Of a stretch of 64,000 bases of DNA, positions 8,577 through 16,563 are shown in pieces. The translations under genes and the position numbers were made by a program. The stretch is taken from the NCBI RefSeq assembly GCF_001243045.1, contig NZ_LN849007.1, positions 2,136,989 through 2,200,988 on the forward strand, read 5' to 3'. Every line of letters starts with the position of its first letter. Position 1 is the stretch's first letter. The notes beneath the pieces were generated by a model, which had not been told where the DNA came from, searched no databases, and worked only from the letters and a program-made list of their open reading frames with translations. This DNA is from Clostridium niameyense. GTDB lineage: Bacteria > Bacillota > Clostridia > Clostridiales > Clostridiaceae.

Positions 8577-9878
8577 TTATTCTTTTTCTGTTAGTATTAA
8601 ATTAAGTAACAATGCTACTATAGTTCCCGTAGAAATTCCTGAAGAAAAAATCATCTTGAAAGCTTCTGGTAATTTACTTATAAACTCTGGACGAAAAGTA
8701 ACACCTAATCCTAATCCAATAGATGTAGCTATTATTAACATATTACGATTATTTAATTTTACACTACTTAAAGTTTGAATTCCTGCTGCTGCAACTGTTC
8801 CAAACATCACAATACCTACACCCCCTAATACAGGTTGTGGCATTATGTTAATTAACGCTGCAAACTTAGGAAATAATCCTAAAATCACTAATAATATTCC
8901 CGCCATCATTGTTACATAACGACTAGCAACTTTTGTTAAAGGAATTAATCCAATGTTTTGACTAAAAGATGTATTAGGTAATGCTCCAAAAATACCAGCT
9001 ATTAGGCTTCCTACTCCGTCAGACAATACTCCTGATGCTATAGGCTTTTCTTGTTCTTCAATTCCGGAAACTTCTGTAATAGCCTTAAGGCATCCTACTG
9101 TTCCAATGATAGTAACAAAGTAAGCAGGAATAAAAGGTAGTACCGCCTCTAAATTAAACTTAATACCGTAACTCCAAATTTGTGGAAAGGATAGCCAACT
9201 AGCTTCTCTCACAGATGAGAAATCTACCATTCCTAAAGGAATGCAAATTATATATCCTAATACCATACCAATTAAAATTGAGGCACTACTTAATAGGCCT
9301 TTTCCGTAATGATTTAGCATTAATGTAAATATCATTATAAATAAAGCAATAGCAATGTTTTTTAGGCTACCATAATTAGATGCTCCAACTCCACCAGCAG
9401 CCCAGTCTATAGAAACTGGTAATAGCGTTAATCCAATTAAGCATACCACAGTTCCTGTTACAATTGGTGGAAATAACTTCATTAAGGGTTTAACAAAAAA
9501 ACTTAAAATAATTACTATACTAGCTCCTAGAATTGTTGCTCCAAAAATACCTGCTAGTCCAAATTTTGTCCCTACTACAATTGCCGGTGCAACAAATGTA
9601 AAATCTGTTCCCATGACACAAGCGACTCGTGCTCCTATAGGGCCAAATCCCCTTGATTGAATAAAAGTAGCTATTCCTGCAGCTAAAATTGTACTACTAA
9701 TTAAAATCGTAGATGTTTTTGCATCAAGCCCTAAGGCAGAAGAAAGAACAATAGGAACAACAATTATTCCACCAAAAGCAGCGAAAATATGTTGTAATGC
9801 TAATAAAACCTGCATTAATATTTGTGGCTTATCATTAACCCCATATATTAACTGCATATCCCTTTCATTTTTTTTCAT
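8577..9878 (-). CDS. pbuX: xanthine permease (NAT/NCS2 family)
   Basis: 433 residues from ATG at 9878 (preceded by GAAGGGAAAG); the frame is open to 9932 but 433 fits the family's usual length. About 12-14 membrane segments. The family phrase QNIGLIPLTKVASRYVT (the NAT signature region) and SGVLSDGVGSLIAG are clear. It imports xanthine/uric-acid-type purines by proton symport. It is the first gene after the guanine riboswitch and is followed by xpt. Specificity for xanthine rather than uracil rests on this context. Confidence 0.92.
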   Translation of the reverse strand: MKKNERDMQLIYGVNDKPQILMQVLLALQHIFAAFGGIIVVPIVLSSALGLDAKTSTILISSTILAAGIATFIQSRGFGPIGARVACVMGTDFTFVAPAIVVGTKFGLAGIFGATILGASIVIILSFFVKPLMKLFPPIVTGTVVCLIGLTLLPVSIDWAAGGVGASNYGSLKNIAIALFIMIFTLMLNHYGKGLLSSASILIGMVLGYIICIPLGMVDFSSVREASWLSFPQIWSYGIKFNLEAVLPFIPAYFVTIIGTVGCLKAITEVSGIEEQEKPIASGVLSDGVGSLIAGIFGALPNTSFSQNIGLIPLTKVASRYVTMMAGILLVILGLFPKFAALINIMPQPVLGGVGIVMFGTVAAAGIQTLSSVKLNNRNMLIIATSIGLGLGVTFRPEFISKLPEAFKMIFSSGISTGTIVALLLNLILTEKE

Positions 9879-9974
9879 TTTTACTACTTTCCCTTCTCTT
9901 TTTAAAGCTCTAAATCTTATTCTATACTGCAAGATATTAAGTACTTAAATAGAGAAATTTTTTTATAAATTAAA

Positions 9975-10002
9975 AACACCTCAAATTTAAGTGAGGTGTT
10001 GT
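9975..10002 (-). terminator. riboswitch-controlled terminator
   Basis: Sense-strand AACACCTCA pairs with TGAGGTGTT across an 8-base loop, followed by TTTAATTT. Its 5' arm (complement of 9993-10002) can pair instead with the 3' strand of the riboswitch P1 region (complement of 10045-10054): GGGGUAUUGU against ACAACACCUC, nine of ten positions paired. That is a ready antiterminator, so ligand binding should switch pbuX-xpt off. Confidence 0.85.
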
Positions 10003-10044
10003 ATTTATAATAATTAATATAGTTTATATCTATTTAATAAATAC

Positions 10045-10120
10045 ACAATACCCCGTAGTCCACTAATTTATGGTTAGTAGGTAGATACTCTCGGACCATA
10101 TTTCCGATACTATACGAGCT
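10045..10120 (-). promoter_or_regulatory. purine (guanine-type) riboswitch aptamer
   Basis: The sense strand carries the P1 5' strand CTCGTATA, the J1/2 and P2 region ending ATATGGTCCGAGAG, the J2/3 TATCTACC, the P3 hairpin and GGACTACGGG closing P1. These are the invariant purine-aptamer phrases. The J3/1 base preceding U75 is C in GACUACG, the specifier for guanine (adenine aptamers have U). Loops L2 and L3 can form the usual kissing pairs. The aptamer lies upstream of pbuX-xpt with a terminator between. Confidence 0.93.
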
Positions 10121-10148
10121 TTCACATTATTTTATATTATTTTGTAAT

Positions 10149-10177
10149 ATTATATCATATATTTGTATTATTAATAA
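10149..10177 (-). promoter_or_regulatory. candidate promoter of pbuX-xpt
   Basis: Sense strand TTATTA (10172-10177), 17 bases, TATAAT (10149-10154), about 30 bases upstream of the first aptamer base. The -10 is consensus, the -35 weak. Position fits transcription starting just before the riboswitch. Confidence 0.5.
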
Positions 10178-10297
10178 GTATACTTACATGGTTTTTCTTT
10201 AAATTTATTTATAAATATGATATTTTTTCTATGTAAACCTTTTTATACGCTCAACTATATTATAACTTTATAAATTTGATACAAACCAATTAAAATA

Positions 10298-10337
10298 AAA
10301 AAGTATTAATAAGCTAAAATCTCATTAATACTTTTTT
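10298..10337 (-). terminator. terminator of the MBL hydrolase gene
   Basis: AAAAAGTATTAAT (10298-10310) pairs with ATTAATACTTTTT; on the minus strand it is followed by a T-run and lies about 60 bases after the stop of the MBL gene. Confidence 0.75.
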
Positions 10338-10398
10338 ATTTATTATATATTTTTCATAATTACGTAACTTCACAGTAATTTTAAAAGTTTAATTATAA

Positions 10399-11196
10399 TT
10401 ATTCTTCTACCATTTGTTTTGATATACTATAATCTACTTCCTTACGCAAATTATTAAAGTAACTTTTCATGCCTATTTCACCTATTATAAAAGGGTTAGC
10501 TTTATTATTTCTTACAGACTCTAATTTTGAATATCCATTTTCACAAAACAAATGAGCTGTAATTTCAACACTTACCTTTTGTTCTTGAGTATGTTTTTCA
10601 AAATAATCAATTGATTTTCTATATTTTATTTTTTCTTCTAAATTATTTGGTATACCAAGTCCCCCCCATTGGGCTACATTATAAATTTTTCCATGTTGTT
10701 TAACAGGAAAAATCAAAGACACACATCCTGGAGTATGACCAGGTGTCTCTACAATAGTTACTGTAGTATGCCCTAATTGTATTTTTTCTCCATCTTTTAT
10801 TATAATGTCAACTGAACAACTCGGTGATTTATATCTATTTTCTCTAGAATTTGATGCATTCATAAAATTATAATCTGTTTCACTCATTATTATCTTTGCT
10901 TTATAATTATCTTTAATAAATTGCGCCCCGCCATAATGATCTCTATGTCCATGTGTAATAATAATATATTTAATTTCATGTGGATTTAAATTCAACTTTT
11001 TCATATCATTAATAATTAATTGTGCATCCCCATTACTCCACATGGAATCAATTAAAATAATTCCTTCAGATGTTTTTATAACCCATACAGCAACACTTCG
11101 AGTACCAATACAGTATAAATTATCAAAAACTTTTATGGGCTCCAAAGGAGTATGATCAAATAATTCTTCTGGGAGCTTTATCATTTCTTTGTTCAT
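10399..11196 (-). CDS. MBL-fold metallo-hydrolase
   Basis: 265 residues. Zinc-site motif THGHRDH (His82, His84, Asp86, His87), His154 in TPGHTPG, and a later His215 in TAHLF, an arrangement like subclass B3 metallo-beta-lactamase relatives. No signal peptide is seen, so it is probably cytosolic, unlike true secreted B3 lactamases; the substrate is not predictable. The start has a GAGGTAG ribosome site. It appears to be a single-gene unit with its own terminator downstream. Confidence 0.85.
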   Translation of the reverse strand: MNKEMIKLPEELFDHTPLEPIKVFDNLYCIGTRSVAVWVIKTSEGIILIDSMWSNGDAQLIINDMKKLNLNPHEIKYIIITHGHRDHYGGAQFIKDNYKAKIIMSETDYNFMNASNSRENRYKSPSCSVDIIIKDGEKIQLGHTTVTIVETPGHTPGCVSLIFPVKQHGKIYNVAQWGGLGIPNNLEEKIKYRKSIDYFEKHTQEQKVSVEITAHLFCENGYSKLESVRNNKANPFIIGEIGMKSYFNNLRKEVDYSISKQMVEE

Positions 11197-11408
11197 ATCT
11201 ACTACCTCCTGATTATTAAAATACTCACGAATTATTCCTCTCTTTATATGTCCTTAATAAATAATAACTCCTTGAAACCTACAAACCAAGTTCATAAATA
11301 AATCTGTAATGTTTATAATTACATAAAATATTCTAAACAATAGGTAGCATATACAAACTAATATAAAAATATAGAAACAATTATTATAGGTATAGAAAAT
11401 AAAAAATC

Positions 11409-11448
11409 AAGGCATATTTTCATAGCAATAACTGTGAAAATATGCCTT
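11409..11448. terminator. bidirectional terminator
   Basis: AAGGCATATTTTCA pairs with TGAAAATATGCCTT across a 12-base loop, with T-rich tails in both directions. It ends the CD3324-type gene (stop at 11454). Confidence 0.75.
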
Positions 11449-11453
11449 TTATA

Positions 11454-11729
11454 TTAATCATAATTTCTTTGATTTCTTATTATCCTCCTAATACTTCCTT
11501 CTGTTAGAAAATATTCTTCAGATAGGATTTTAACAGATACTCCTGAGGAATATTTATTAAATATTTCTTTATCTCGTACTTTAAGATATATTTTTGTTTC
11601 AGTATTTTCTCCCCAAGATTTTCTATTTTCATTTTTTCTAGGTATGTAAATATATCCTCCATCCATATAATTCTGGATTATTTCAATTATATGTTGTGGT
11701 AATATGTTTTGTGCTTTTTCATACTTCAT
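11454..11729 (-). CDS. CD3324-family small HTH protein
   Basis: 91 residues: MKYEKAQNILPQHIIEIIQNY with YIYIPRKNENRKSWGE, the hallmark phrases of the clostridial/bacillus CD3324 family, and a C-terminal helix-turn-helix (residues about 66-85, LSEEYFLTEGSIRRII) resembling Mor/Mga-like DNA readers. Probably a DNA-binding regulator; its target is unknown. The ribosome site GGAG lies 10 bases before ATG. Next to nothing is established for the family. Confidence 0.7.
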   Translation of the reverse strand: MKYEKAQNILPQHIIEIIQNYMDGGYIYIPRKNENRKSWGENTETKIYLKVRDKEIFNKYSSGVSVKILSEEYFLTEGSIRRIIRNQRNYD

Positions 11730-11996
11730 AAATTCTTCGCTCCAATCTACATTTAATACATAAATGAAGATGCAAAGATTAATTAAAATATGAAAAACTC
11801 AATATTTATATATTCGATTTGCTCCAAACAAAAGTTTTTCATATACTATAATCTTTGCATGGAGCTAACTTTTTTGCGACGTGACATTATAAACTCACTT
11901 CCTTTTTATTTTATATTATATTATTTAATGATTTTATTATCAATTATACTCAATCTTCCCCATTATATTGTAAATTTATTTATCTTGTTTAACGGG
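11730..11996. other. intergenic region between CD3324 gene and ssrA terminator
   Basis: No gene. An 11-base inverted repeat (ATGCAAAGATT at 11770-11780, AATCTTTGCAT at 11850-11860, about 70 bases apart) is the only structure I see; it could be an operator pair or chance. Confidence 0.3.
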
Positions 11997-12026
11997 AAAA
12001 TCCACGACAAATTTGTCGTGGATTTT
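11997..12026 (-). terminator. terminator of ssrA
   Basis: A perfect 15-base-arm inverted repeat, AAAATCCACGACAAA / TTTGTCGTGGATTTT, immediately after the tmRNA 3' end on the minus strand. Confidence 0.85.
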
Positions 12027-12029
12027 ATT

Positions 12030-12383
12030 TGGTGGAAGCGAGGGGAATCGAACCCCTGTCCGAAAGCAGTAACCCTTGAGCATCTCCGAGTGCAGTTTAC
12101 CTTTTTACATTCCCTCCTCTAAGCGCCGGTAAACAGGCTCTTAGATTCAGTAGCTTCATTTATTCCGTTTCTTACTCAAAGCTTTGTAAGGCTCGGTACC
12201 CCACTGTCGACGCCAGACCCTAAGTCGTGGGACTCTTAGGCTGACGAGCTGCAACTATTAGGCAGCTAATGCAAAATTATCGTTTGCGATTATATTTAGT
12301 TCCCAGTTTTTTAACGCAGGTCCAGGAAACCTTCGACTCGCTTCTCAAGGACAACTTGCCCCCGTCGAAACCATTACGCCCCC
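12030..12383 (-). ncRNA. ssrA: transfer-messenger RNA (tmRNA)
   Basis: About 354 nucleotides on the minus strand. The 5' end GGGGGCGTAATGGTTTCGAC and the 3' end, a T-arm GGTTCGATTCCC-type loop followed by CCTCGCTTCCACCA, are the tmRNA hallmarks. The internal reading frame starts at GCA 12285-12287 and gives ANDNFALAA followed by TAA (12258-12260), the degradation tag. It rescues stalled ribosomes together with SmpB, which is encoded 6.4 kb away at 18807 rather than adjacent. Exact 5' end is by similarity to known tmRNAs. Confidence 0.97.
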
Positions 12384-12606
12384 ATATTAATATGAGTATG
12401 CGCAAACTTATTTAATTTTTCAGTAAATATAGTTTACAATATAGAATATTAAATGTCAAATTGCATTTAATGTAATTTATTGATTATTTTTTATAACATG
12501 ATCACAAATACGCTTTTTAATCATATAATATAAACATATTATTTTACTTATAGTATATACTAAAATATGTAATTTATAAATTTAAGTTAATCTTTAAATA
12601 TTCCTA

Positions 12607-12635
12607 TTGACACCTACTCATATATTATTTATAAT
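12607..12635 (+). promoter_or_regulatory. consensus promoter of the T-box/symporter unit
   Basis: TTGACA (12607-12612), exactly 17 bases, TATAAT (12630-12635): a perfect SigA promoter. It starts transcription about 35 bases before the T-box stem I. The stretch 12384-12606 otherwise holds no gene, only the ssrA promoter region, which I could not place. Confidence 0.85.
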
Positions 12636-12677
12636 TTATTCAAATATTAAATCATCAAATTTTATTAAAAATTAAAA

Positions 12678-12942
12678 GCTATGATTAGAGAAAGTACGTT
12701 AATGAAACCTTTAAGAGAGAAGTCTCCCCTGGCTGTAAGGGACTTTAAGGCAAAGTTATCAGAAGTGCCTCTAGGAGCCCTTTTTCGAATTAAGTAGATT
12801 TTAGCGTGAACGCACGTTACAGCGTTAGGGTATGATAGTACCCGATATTTTAAGAGTTATATACATTAATTATTTTGTATATAAACAGAGTGGAACCGCG
12901 GAACATACTTCTGCCTCTGATAGGAGGCTAGGAGTTTTTTTA
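12678..12942 (+). promoter_or_regulatory. T-box leader
   Basis: Stem I spans about 12678-12805 (GCTATGATT pairing with AGATTTTAGC at its base). Stem II region GAACGCACGTTACAGCGTT, stem III GTTATATACA/TGTATATAAAC, and the T-box AGAGTGGAACCGCGG at 12887-12901 follow. The terminator is at 12907-12942. Uncharged tRNA should promote antitermination and expression of the symporter downstream. The T-box base after UGG is A, which pairs with a U discriminator (threonine, glycine, cysteine tRNAs), while the GAA-NNN-A context in stem I (about 12786-12793) suggests UUA. I therefore leave the amino acid open. Confidence 0.9.
12907..12942 (+). terminator. T-box controlled terminator
   Basis: ACTTCTGCCTC pairs with GAGGCTAGGAGT, followed by TTTTTTTA. 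It is the alternative to the antiterminator formed around the T-box sequence. Confidence 0.8.
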
Positions 12943-12973
12943 TTTTTAAAATTCATTTAAAGGAGAAATATTT

Positions 12974-14137
12974 ATGAAGAAATTATTTAACAATTTAATT
13001 TTTAAACTAGCCCTAGGTGTATTTATAGGCGTGTTATTTGGTTCTTACGCCTCCAAATCTTCCATAGGTATAGCAGTAACTATAAAATATGTTTTAGGAC
13101 AAGTAATCTTCTTTGCTGTACCACTAATAATATTAGGTTTTATAACTCCTTCTATAGCTAAATTAAAGCACAATGCTAGTAAATTTTTAGGTATGAGCAT
13201 ATTTATAGCTTATATATCATCTGTTGGAGCTGCATTTTTATCTATGATTGCTGGTTATACTTTAATTCCAAAACTCTCTATTGCATCTAATGCTGAAGGA
13301 TTAAAAAAACTACCAGAACTAATATTTAAATTAGACATTCCGCCTATAATGAGTGTTATGAGTGCTTTAGCTTTATCTTTACTAATAGGGTTAGCTACTG
13401 GTTGGACTAATTCAGATTTAATAGAAAAAATATTAGATCAATTTCAAAATATAGTTTTAAGTATAGTAAATAGAGTAATAATTCCTATATTGCCTTTCTT
13501 TATAGCTACAACTTTTGCCAGTTTAGCCTATGAAGGTGCAATAACTAAACAAGTTCCTGTTTTCTTAAAAGTTATAGTTATAGTTTTAATTGGTCATTTT
13601 ATTTGGTTAACTCTACTTTATCTTGTTGGATGGATTATTTCTAAAGAAAATCCAATGGAAGTTCTAAGACATTATGGACCTGCATATCTTACAGCTGTAG
13701 GAACAATGTCTAGTGCCGCAACTTTACCTGTAGCTTTAAAATGTGCTAAAAAATCAAAAATTCTTAGAGGTGATATTGTAGACTTTGCTATACCTTTATG
13801 TTCAAATATTCATTTATGCGGTTCTGTATTAACAGAGGTATTCTTTGTAATGACTGTATCTCAAATTTTATATGGTCATTTGCCTACTCTGTCTAATATG
13901 TTACTTTTTATAATATTACTTGGAGTATTTGCAATCGGTGCACCTGGGGTTCCTGGAGGTACAGTAATGGCATCCTTAGGTCTTATCATAAGTGTTCTTG
14001 CATTTAATGAATCTGGTACAGCTTTAATATTAACTATTTTTGCACTTCAAGACAGTTTTGGAACAGCATGTAATATAACTGGTGATGGTGCTATTGCACT
14101 TATGCTTACGGGACTTGCAAAAAGAAAAAACTTATAA
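12974..14137 (+). CDS. dicarboxylate/amino acid:cation symporter (SLC1/DAACS, SstT-like)
   Basis: 387 residues, about eight membrane helices and two re-entrant loops. The family motifs are present: the serine-rich loop TMSSAATLPVAL (about 255-266) and GAPGVPGGTVMASLG (about 322-336), with the cation/substrate-site phrase DSFGTACNITGDG near the end. The family takes up serine/threonine, glutamate or dicarboxylates with sodium or protons. Because a T-box controls it, the substrate should be an amino acid whose tRNA charging is sensed. ATG is preceded by AAAGGAG. Confidence 0.88.
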   Translation: MKKLFNNLIFKLALGVFIGVLFGSYASKSSIGIAVTIKYVLGQVIFFAVPLIILGFITPSIAKLKHNASKFLGMSIFIAYISSVGAAFLSMIAGYTLIPKLSIASNAEGLKKLPELIFKLDIPPIMSVMSALALSLLIGLATGWTNSDLIEKILDQFQNIVLSIVNRVIIPILPFFIATTFASLAYEGAITKQVPVFLKVIVIVLIGHFIWLTLLYLVGWIISKENPMEVLRHYGPAYLTAVGTMSSAATLPVALKCAKKSKILRGDIVDFAIPLCSNIHLCGSVLTEVFFVMTVSQILYGHLPTLSNMLLFIILLGVFAIGAPGVPGGTVMASLGLIISVLAFNESGTALILTIFALQDSFGTACNITGDGAIALMLTGLAKRKNL

Positions 14138-14157
14138 AATTATTATTAACTTTTAAA

Positions 14158-14195
14158 ATGGAGTATCTCAAAATATGTTGAGATACTCCATTTTT
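14158..14195 (+). terminator. terminator of the symporter gene
   Basis: ATGGAGTATCTCA pairs with TGAGATACTCCAT, followed by TTTTT. Confidence 0.85.
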
Positions 14196-14292
14196 ATATT
14201 TAATTTAATAAAATGCCTTTTGATGCTTTGTAAAAAATATTTGAACTTTTATATATTAATTTTACAGATTCATAACTTGCCTTTTGGTGTTT

Positions 14293-14318
14293 TAAGTATT
14301 AAAATTATAAAATACTTA
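14293..14318 (+). promoter_or_regulatory. candidate MarR operator
   Basis: TAAGTATT and AATACTTA, perfect inverted arms of 8 bases around a 10-base AT spacer, about 40 bases before the MarR gene. Size and position suit autorepression by a MarR dimer. Confidence 0.5.
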
Positions 14319-14356
14319 GTCGCCTAATTAAATTTAAAAAGAAAGGATTTTTTATT

Positions 14357-14785
14357 ATGGATAAATGTTCTTCTTTCCAAAAGCTATTTGGAAATGTTGT
14401 AAAACTACATTTTTTAACCGCTAATAAAGCTTTAGCTGAATACGGAATTCATCCAGGTCAAGTTGAATTTTTAATGACTTTATATAAAAAAGATGGAATT
14501 ATACAAAAAGAACTATCAAAAAAATTAAATATAAAACCGTCAACTATAACAGTAATGGTTCAAAGATTAACCAAAGCAGGTATGATTTATAAAGTTATTG
14601 ATAAAACTGATCTTAGAACATCTAGAATTTTTTTAACAAATGATGGCCTAAATGCTTGTGAAAAAATTAAAATTATAGTTAAAAACATGGAAAATTTAAG
14701 TCTTTTAAACTTTAGTGAAGAAGAAAAAAATAATTTAATTTATTTACTAAATAAAATTAAATTAAATCTTGAAAATAATCTATAA
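14357..14785 (+). CDS. MarR-family transcriptional regulator
   Basis: 142 residues. The winged helix has GIIQKELSKKLNIKPSTITVMVQRL (about residues 51-75; recognition helix around PSTITVMV) and wing residues DKTDLRTSRIFLT. Such proteins usually repress an efflux pump until a drug binds. The next two genes encode a drug-exporter-like ABC pair 38 bases downstream, so it probably controls them and itself through the inverted repeat at 14293-14318. AAAGAAAGG serves as ribosome site. Confidence 0.9.
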   Translation: MDKCSSFQKLFGNVVKLHFLTANKALAEYGIHPGQVEFLMTLYKKDGIIQKELSKKLNIKPSTITVMVQRLTKAGMIYKVIDKTDLRTSRIFLTNDGLNACEKIKIIVKNMENLSLLNFSEEEKNNLIYLLNKIKLNLENNL

Positions 14786-14823
14786 AAATATTTATAAATA
14801 TTTTTTATTTGAGGAGTGAAAAA

Positions 14824-16563
14824 ATGTTAAATATACTTAAGCACCTAAAACCCTACGTTAAATATCTGATTTTAGTATTAATACTACTTTTTATACAAAC
14901 TATGTCTCAATTATATTTACCTACATTATTATCAGATATAGTTAATAACGGAATCATAAGAAAAGATGTTAATTATATACTTAAAATTGGTGGAATTATG
15001 ATAGCCGTAGCTTTTATCGGAAGTGCATGCACAATATTTGCAAGTTTTTTATCTTCAAAAGTTTCCATGGGATTTGGAAAAGATTTAAGAAGAAAAATAT
15101 TTGTTAAAACAGAAAGCTTTTCCCTAAATGAAATTGATACATTAGGTACAGCTTCCCTTATTACAAGAACAACAAATGATGTTAATCAAATACAAATGGT
15201 CTTACTTATGATACTTAGAATGATGGTAACTGCCCCTCTCATGTTTATAGGGGGAGTTATAATGGCAGTATCTGTTGATAAACATCTATCTTTAATTATT
15301 TTAGTATCCATGCCTGTAGTTATATTGTCTATATTAATTATAGGTAAAAAAGGAATGCCTATGTTTAAGGCAATGCAAGTAAAACTTGATAAAATAAATA
15401 AAGTTTTAAGGGAAAATCTTACCGGTATTAGAGTTATCAGGGCTTTTAATAAACAAGACTTTGAAAAAAATAGATTTAATTTAGCCAATGAAGACTTCGC
15501 AAATAACGCTATAAAAGTAAATAAATTATTTGCTCTATTAATGCCCCTTTTAATGCTTATATTAAATTTAACTTCTGTAGCCATTCTTTGGTTTGGTGCT
15601 AAAAGAATAAATTCAGGTGTTATGGAAATAGGAAATTTAATGGCATTTCTACAATATGTAATGCAAATAATGTTCTCACTTATAATGGTTAGTATGCTAT
15701 TTGTTATGATACCTAGAGCCTCTGCTTCTGCAGATAGAATAAGTGAAGTATTAAATACAGAAACTGAAATAGTAGATCCTGAAACTCCCTCTAAAGAAAA
15801 TAGTAAGAAAGGATTTATTGAATTTAAAAATGTATCTTACTTTTATCCTGGCGCTGAAAATCCAGCTCTAAATAATATTTCTTTTAAAAGCAATCCTGGT
15901 GAAATTACTGCTATAATTGGTGGAACTGGTTCTGGAAAATCTACCATATTAAATTTAATAACTAGATTTTATGATGTATCTAAAGGTGAAATATTAATAG
16001 ATGGAATAAATTTAAAAAATATAACTCAAAAATGCCTTAGGGATAAAATTGGACTTATTCCACAAAAGGCTATACTTTTTTCAGGAACTATTGAAGATAA
16101 CTTAAAATTTGGAAATGAAGCTGCAACTAAAGATGATTTAATACATGCAACTAAAATAGCTCAATGCTATGATTTTATACTTGAAAAAGATAATGAATTT
16201 AATTCTTTAGTAGAGCAAGGTGGAAAAAACTTTTCTGGAGGACAAAAACAACGTTTATCTATAGCAAGGGCCTTGATTAAAAAACCTGAAATTTATTTAT
16301 TTGATGATAGTTTTTCAGCCCTTGATTTTAAAACTGATGCAAAGCTTAGAGCAGCATTAAAAAATGAAACTAAAAATTCTGCTGTAATAATCGTAGCTCA
16401 AAGAATAAGCACTATAATAGATGCAGATAGAATTTTAGTATTAGATAATGGAAATATAGTTGGAATGGGTACTCATAATGAGTTGCTTAAAACCTGCCCT
16501 ATTTACAGTGAAATTGCTTCATCACAACTTTCAGAGGAGGAACTTAAAAATGAGTATAAATAA
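14824..16563 (+). CDS. ABC exporter half-transporter, degenerate-site subunit (BmrC/LmrC-like)
   Basis: 579 residues from ATG at 14824 (GAGGAGTG upstream). Six membrane helices (about 1-290), then an ATPase domain with Walker A GGTGSGKST and an intact signature SGGQKQR. The residue after the Walker B aspartate is Asp (LFDDSFSALD) instead of the catalytic Glu, and the switch position reads IIVAQRIST with Gln in place of His. Both changes mark the non-hydrolysing site of heterodimeric exporters. The partner is the next gene, which overlaps by 14 bases. Probable multidrug efflux. Confidence 0.9.
   Translation: MLNILKHLKPYVKYLILVLILLFIQTMSQLYLPTLLSDIVNNGIIRKDVNYILKIGGIMIAVAFIGSACTIFASFLSSKVSMGFGKDLRRKIFVKTESFSLNEIDTLGTASLITRTTNDVNQIQMVLLMILRMMVTAPLMFIGGVIMAVSVDKHLSLIILVSMPVVILSILIIGKKGMPMFKAMQVKLDKINKVLRENLTGIRVIRAFNKQDFEKNRFNLANEDFANNAIKVNKLFALLMPLLMLILNLTSVAILWFGAKRINSGVMEIGNLMAFLQYVMQIMFSLIMVSMLFVMIPRASASADRISEVLNTETEIVDPETPSKENSKKGFIEFKNVSYFYPGAENPALNNISFKSNPGEITAIIGGTGSGKSTILNLITRFYDVSKGEILIDGINLKNITQKCLRDKIGLIPQKAILFSGTIEDNLKFGNEAATKDDLIHATKIAQCYDFILEKDNEFNSLVEQGGKNFSGGQKQRLSIARALIKKPEIYLFDDSFSALDFKTDAKLRAALKNETKNSAVIIVAQRISTIIDADRILVLDNGNIVGMGTHNELLKTCPIYSEIASSQLSEEELKNEYK

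Noticed and set aside
11790-12122. 110-codon plus-strand open frame
   Set aside because: Its second half runs through the ssrA terminator and tmRNA 3' end on the opposite strand, so the coding look is accidental.
12030-12383. tmRNA 3' end as integration site of the present prophage
   Set aside because: tmRNA genes are frequent attachment sites, but both flanks here are host genes and the prophage lies 20 kb away.
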